From contig CM074758.1 in assembly GCA_037355855.1 (NCBI GenBank), positions 7,971,001 through 8,035,000 on the forward strand: a DNA stretch of 64,000 nucleotides. The letters run 5' to 3'. Positions within the stretch are counted from its first letter, which is position 1; every line of letters starts with the position of its first letter. Source of the stretch: Pseudo-nitzschia pungens. Its lineage: Eukaryota > Bacillariophyta > Bacillariophyceae > Bacillariales > Bacillariaceae. Below are positions 60,201-64,000 of the stretch, in pieces. The notes under the pieces were generated by a model. The model was not told where the DNA came from. It was given only the letters and a program-made list of their open reading frames with translations, and ran no database searches. Both the position numbers and the translations under genes were made by a program.

Positions 60201-62960
60201 AGTCAGGTCCTCCGCAGTCAGGCACTCTGTCAGGCTCTCAGTCGTCAGGTACTTTGCTGTCAGACCCCAAGCTGATAAGCTCCCAGTCCTCAGGCTCCCA
60301 GCAGCAGGGCTCCCAGCAGCAGGGTTCCCAGCAGTCAGGACCCCGGTCCCCAGGCTCCCAGCAGCCAGGATCCAACCAGGCAGGCTCCCAGCTGCCAGGC
60401 CAACAGACGTCCAGACACACACCAAAGGGCTCTGGGACCTCAGGCAAGGTCCCTGCTTCATCCATCCTCAAGCAATCTACTCTTGCCTTTTCCTCTGCCC
60501 AGAAAGCTGATCCCTCTCAGCAGCAAGCACGCCAATCCCAACGCCAGGAGGCTCTGGCTGCTGCCAACAGGGCTCATTCCGCTTCCTTCTTCTGGTGTTT
60601 TTATGGTAAGGGTCCCTGTTCTGGCAAGTCTCCTATACCATCTGCAATTCATGCCTTTCGAAAATCTCCAACTGGTAACCGGTTATGGGCTGGGTGTCCA
60701 AGCCCTACACACTTTTTCAGCAAGAAGGAGGGTAAAGACAAAAAATCCATCCATGATATTTGCCGGACTGCCATCCCTCCTGTTTATGCTCAGGTTTTTC
60801 CGGACACTCCAGACTGGCGCAATGCCTCTGTAGCTTCCTTGGCTTCTATTGCATCTGCTTGCTTTCAAGACTCTGCCCCAGCCTGGACCAAACAACCACC
60901 TGGCCAGGCTCTGAAGAAATGTCTTATTGGTTTGGTCAAGATGTCTCCTGAGTGTTTTGATGACCTGTATTGTGAGGGCAACCTTTTGCCTAGCACTGAA
61001 GGCAAAGTATGGTGGGCAGCCAATCAGGTGCTTGGTTCCCATTGGCATTTCAAGAAGCGCCCTCCTACACCTGCGCCACCAGTGGCTGATGATGCTTCCA
61101 CTTCCAAATCATCCACTTCTAAATCAGTGTCCTTTCTTCCTGGTGGTGGTGATGCTACTGTCTTGTCCTCCTCTGCTGGGCATTTCCTCCAACGCCGAGG
61201 GGTTTGCTCCAGTGATTCTAGAGCTCCAGTGGATGTCACTGCTGGCACCAAGTGTTCTCATAGTTCTTATGTCACTCTGTCCCTTCCAAGGTTGATGTCA
61301 CAACGCCCTGGGGAACTATATGATGAGCTGCTCAAGTCTCTCAAGGAAGCTTTGGATCTTCTATGGACTGTTGACAAGCGCCTGGTGTTGTATGTGTTTC
61401 CCTCAAGAGCCAGGCTCAACCCCAAGGCCAAGCCTGTTACCAAGTTCTGGACGACACTTCCTGACAGGAAGACCTTGGAATTGTATGTTGCTCAGCTCTG
61501 GCTTCGCAGTAGAACTGCTCCTCATCTACGATTCTTTGTGGGACACAGTGCTTCCCTGGAGAAACTCTTTTCAGCACAATTGCTCCAGAGGCTCAGAGAC
61601 CGTGACATGGACCTGAAATATGACCACATACAGGCCCCAGTTATTGTCACCTGTGGCTTTCTTCTCCTTGGATCTTACATGCAGAGTTTTGATCTTGACC
61701 ACTACAACGAATTGCTTCAGACTCATCCCAGGTTTCAGGCATGTCCTATTGCTGTTATCAGGAAGAATATCAGCCTTGACAACTCCAGAACTCCTGATCC
61801 CAATCCGGTTCTGGCTGCTCATGTTTTATGTGATGCAACAAAGCGCGCCCAAACTGTTAAGCTCCTCAAAGCCCAGTTCAACCGTTGCAAACCTTCAGAC
61901 ATTGCCTCTTTACCTGATGGTAAATTCTACAAGTTTATTGAGACAGCTACCAATCCTTCTGACAGACCTCTTCCCCCCTCCAAGCTCAAGACTGTTCGCC
62001 AGGCTAAGCACCGCCAAGCCAAATTTATTGAGAGCCATGAAACTGCTCCTGTTCTGGGGGTAGTTGATCTTGATCTTCCAGTTGACTTGGGCCAAGGGCT
62101 GGGTTTGAAGACACTGCGCAGTGTGCTTCTGGGTATCAGAACCCGTGACAATTGGTCATGGCCTCTTTTTCTTTCTGTCGATACCAGTTCATACCGAGGC
62201 GAGATCCTTGCTTTGTACAACATCACTACCAAGGCTGAAGCAATGGCCATGTTGTCTTTCCTGCCTATTTTTCTGGAAGCTCAGTATGGTTCTTCTGTTC
62301 GACAATGGTTCTCTTCCGAGTGCTTGACTGAAATGGAAGCTTACCATTGGGATGATGCAGTCAATTGTGTTGTGGAAACTGCACCTGCTGCAGATCCAAT
62401 GCAGGATAACTCTCTTCCCTTTTTTGGTGATGGGGATGCACGAGATTGGGAACTTGTTGATGATGACTTGTCAGTTGACCTTGCTCCTGATCTCACTTTT
62501 GATCTGGATTTGCACTTTAACCTCCAAGCCCGTGCTGACAGTGGTGGTGGAGGCTATGATGATTCTCAATCCATGGATACTTTAGCGACTGGCACTTCCA
62601 ATCTTACTGCTGTCCAGGCCTCAGCGCCTGCAGGTGCTGTTCCTCCTGGCGATGATCCTACCCATGTGACCAAGGCTGATGCCTCCCCTGGTATCTCTCC
62701 TGACGTTCCCCCTGAAGTTCCTGACCCTCCCCATGATGCCGTGGCTGGTGACATCCCTGTGGCCTCTCCTGAGTCCTCAACTGCAGTTCCTGCCGGTGGT
62801 GGGGAAGATGCAGCCTCTGCATTGAGGCTTGGAGTTGCTGCAATTGCATTCTCTTCCAGTCATGATGCTAGTGTCAGTGATTTGAGCCATGCCAATGTCT
62901 CCACCAAATCCGCTCCGGCAACTCTTCCTTCCGTGCGAAAGACTCGGTTTCCTTCTGATC

Positions 62961-64000
62961 ATGGTTAGCTCTTCTGGTATGAGGTGTGATGGGATGCCTT
63001 CCAATCCAAATCCCATCAATGCTTCTCCTGTTTCTCCCTTTTCCCCCTCCGACTCTTCCCCTGTCCCTCATTTTGTCCAATTAACTCTTCATGGAGAATC
63101 TCTTGCTGCTAAGGATTCTGACAGTTTTGGTCATTCCTTCCCTCAAGCTCCATCCTCTAACTCTACCATCATCACATTCCAAAACATTGGACCACAGCGC
63201 AGAGCTGCCTTTATGTCCATGTCCAAGCACAACGCCCGTCAATTTGTCAAGAGCAATGCCAGTGTGGCTCTTTTTGCTGAACATTGTTTGAATGAATCCA
63301 AACTCCTGCCCTGTGATCTTTTCAATCGGCGCATGAAGAATGTCAGTCCCTCAAGTTTTTCTTATCTTGCCAACAACAAGCATGAAGCTTCTGACTGCTC
63401 ATGGCTTCAGCCTGGCGGCACAGGTTTTTCAATTGACCAGCTGTTCAGCTCCCACAAGGTTGCACATGGGGCTGATCCATCTGGTCTTGGCAGATGGTCC
63501 TTTGTCAAGTTTCAGGGCAGGGATGGCTACAATGTCACCATGTTTTCTGCCTACTGCCCAGTTGAAAATGATAGGGATCTTGGCTCCGTCTGGAATCAAC
63601 AGTACCGATACTTTCAAGCAGCTGAAAATCTTTTCAGTCCCAATCCATGCATTCTCTTTCACAGGGATTTGACTGCTGCCCTTCAAGTCTGTCTGGGTGC
63701 AGGTGATCAAGTCATTGTTGGGATTGACCAGAATGCTGATGTTCGGACTGATGGCTTGTCTTTTGAGCTCAAGGCTCTTGGTTTCAGAGAGGCCATTCTT
63801 ACACTTCATAGTACGTCTTCCCCTCCTGCCACTCACAACCGAAACACTACCAGAACACCAATTGATGCCATTTGGGTCTCTGAGAATGTTGATGTTCTCA
63901 GGGCTGGGTATTGTCCCTTTGGAGGTGCCCATGGTATGGAATCTGACCATAGACTGCTTTGGATTGAGGTTTGTAATTGCAGCCTCATGGGAAAACGTCT
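62961..64000 (+). CDS. LINE A ORF2, 5' part (endonuclease domain), cut by window end
   Basis: Starts in ATGGTTAG overlapping the ORF1 stop and stays open to the end of the window (about 346 codons). Only the AP-endonuclease-like domain is visible: T-F-Q-N-I-G-P near its start, A-E-H, V-G-I-D-Q-N-A-D, T-R-T-P-I-D-A-I-W and S-D-H-R. These supply the Asn, Glu, Asp/Asn and Ser-Asp-His motifs of APE nucleases. Sequence is close to LINE C ORF2 with scattered substitutions. It nicks target DNA to prime reverse transcription in this class (family knowledge). Confidence 0.9.
   Translation, partial: MVSSSGMRCDGMPSNPNPINASPVSPFSPSDSSPVPHFVQLTLHGESLAAKDSDSFGHSFPQAPSSNSTIITFQNIGPQRRAAFMSMSKHNARQFVKSNASVALFAEHCLNESKLLPCDLFNRRMKNVSPSSFSYLANNKHEASDCSWLQPGGTGFSIDQLFSSHKVAHGADPSGLGRWSFVKFQGRDGYNVTMFSAYCPVENDRDLGSVWNQQYRYFQAAENLFSPNPCILFHRDLTAALQVCLGAGDQVIVGIDQNADVRTDGLSFELKALGFREAILTLHSTSSPPATHNRNTTRTPIDAIWVSENVDVLRAGYCPFGGAHGMESDHRLLWIEVCNCSLMGKR

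Larger units (their letters stand above)
38793..62968 (+). pseudogene. LINE A ORF1, split in three by LINE B and LINE C
   Basis: ATG at 38,793 starts M-P-P-P-P-T; the Ser-rich N-terminus continues across the LINE B site (at T-R-S-N) into 46,992-47,401, then across the LINE C site (at G-P-P-Q-S) into 60,221-62,968. Each junction joins in frame once one target duplication is removed, and I see no other lesion. The last segment gives about 915 residues like those of LINE C ORF1, including the W-C-F-Y-G-K-G-P-C block, the R-L-W-A-G-C-P-S block and the acidic C-terminus. It ends in the same ATGGTTAG overlap with ORF2 (62,961-62,968). Confidence 0.85.
35790..64000 (+). mobile_element. LINE A (outer element, runs off the right edge)
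   Basis: Begins CAATTTTCGCATCGCGCATT inside gypsy-2 pol. Present as three segments: 35,790-38,902, 46,992-47,401 and 60,221-64,000. LINE B splits it at 38,902 with a duplication containing GCCTCTGGGACTCGGTCTA; LINE C splits it at 47,401 with AGTCAGGTCCTCCGCAGTCA. Removing both restores an open ORF1. Its target duplication and 3' end are outside the window. Order of events is gypsy-2, then LINE A, then B and C. Confidence 0.9.

Overview
The window reads as a repeat-dense eukaryotic nuclear locus, most likely from a diatom or related stramenopile. That assignment is an inference. It rests on a Crypton-like tyrosine-recombinase gene of the stramenopile type, a Ty3/gypsy element, an APE/RT/RNase H LINE with an ORF1 resembling those of diatom LINEs, and two intron-less host genes. 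I see no rRNA, tRNA, CRISPR array or prokaryotic operon.

Region 1 (1-14,600) is a cluster of Crypton-like elements. A fragment on + (1-479) meets a - copy tail to tail at about 6,500. At least two further - strand copies follow in tandem (gene at 8,310-12,700; deleted copy at about 13,185-14,600). A Ty3/gypsy element (480-6,350; identical 193-bp LTRs; 5-bp target duplication GTCTT) is inserted in the first copy. A 2.0-kb non-autonomous retroelement (10,186-12,219) splits the recombinase gene, with a 17-bp target duplication. A small inverted-repeat element sits at 13,584-14,111.

Region 2 (14,600-24,544) is the only host-like stretch. It carries a 995-residue nuclear-looking coiled-coil protein (16,341-19,328, -) and a GT92/DUF23-like type II membrane glycosyltransferase (22,124-23,533, -), with non-coding DNA between.

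Region 3 (24,545-31,166) is minisatellites, a second non-autonomous copy, a solo LTR with its target duplication, and an unclassified composite element.

Region 4 (31,167-64,000) is a nest. A degenerate - strand gypsy element (LTR 31,167-31,492) is split by a third non-autonomous copy (32,757-34,939) and by LINE A, which starts at 35,790 and runs off the window. LINE A's ORF1 is itself split by LINE B (38,902-46,971, -) and LINE C (47,402-60,200, +). Each insertion has a recognisable 17-21 bp target duplication. LINE C looks intact: hairpin-rich 5' UTR, VNTR, ORF1 (1058 aa), and ORF2 (about 1946 aa; APE endonuclease, RT with FVDD, RNase H, Cys/His finger), with ORF2 starting inside an ATGGTTAG start/stop overlap.

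The most noteworthy system is the LINE and its non-autonomous partner. The partner has no LINE coding sequence but shares the LINE's 5' end, its hairpin-rich leader and its 3' stem-loop tail. It makes the same long target duplications, and its 150-bp tandem units keep a hairpin by paired compensatory changes.
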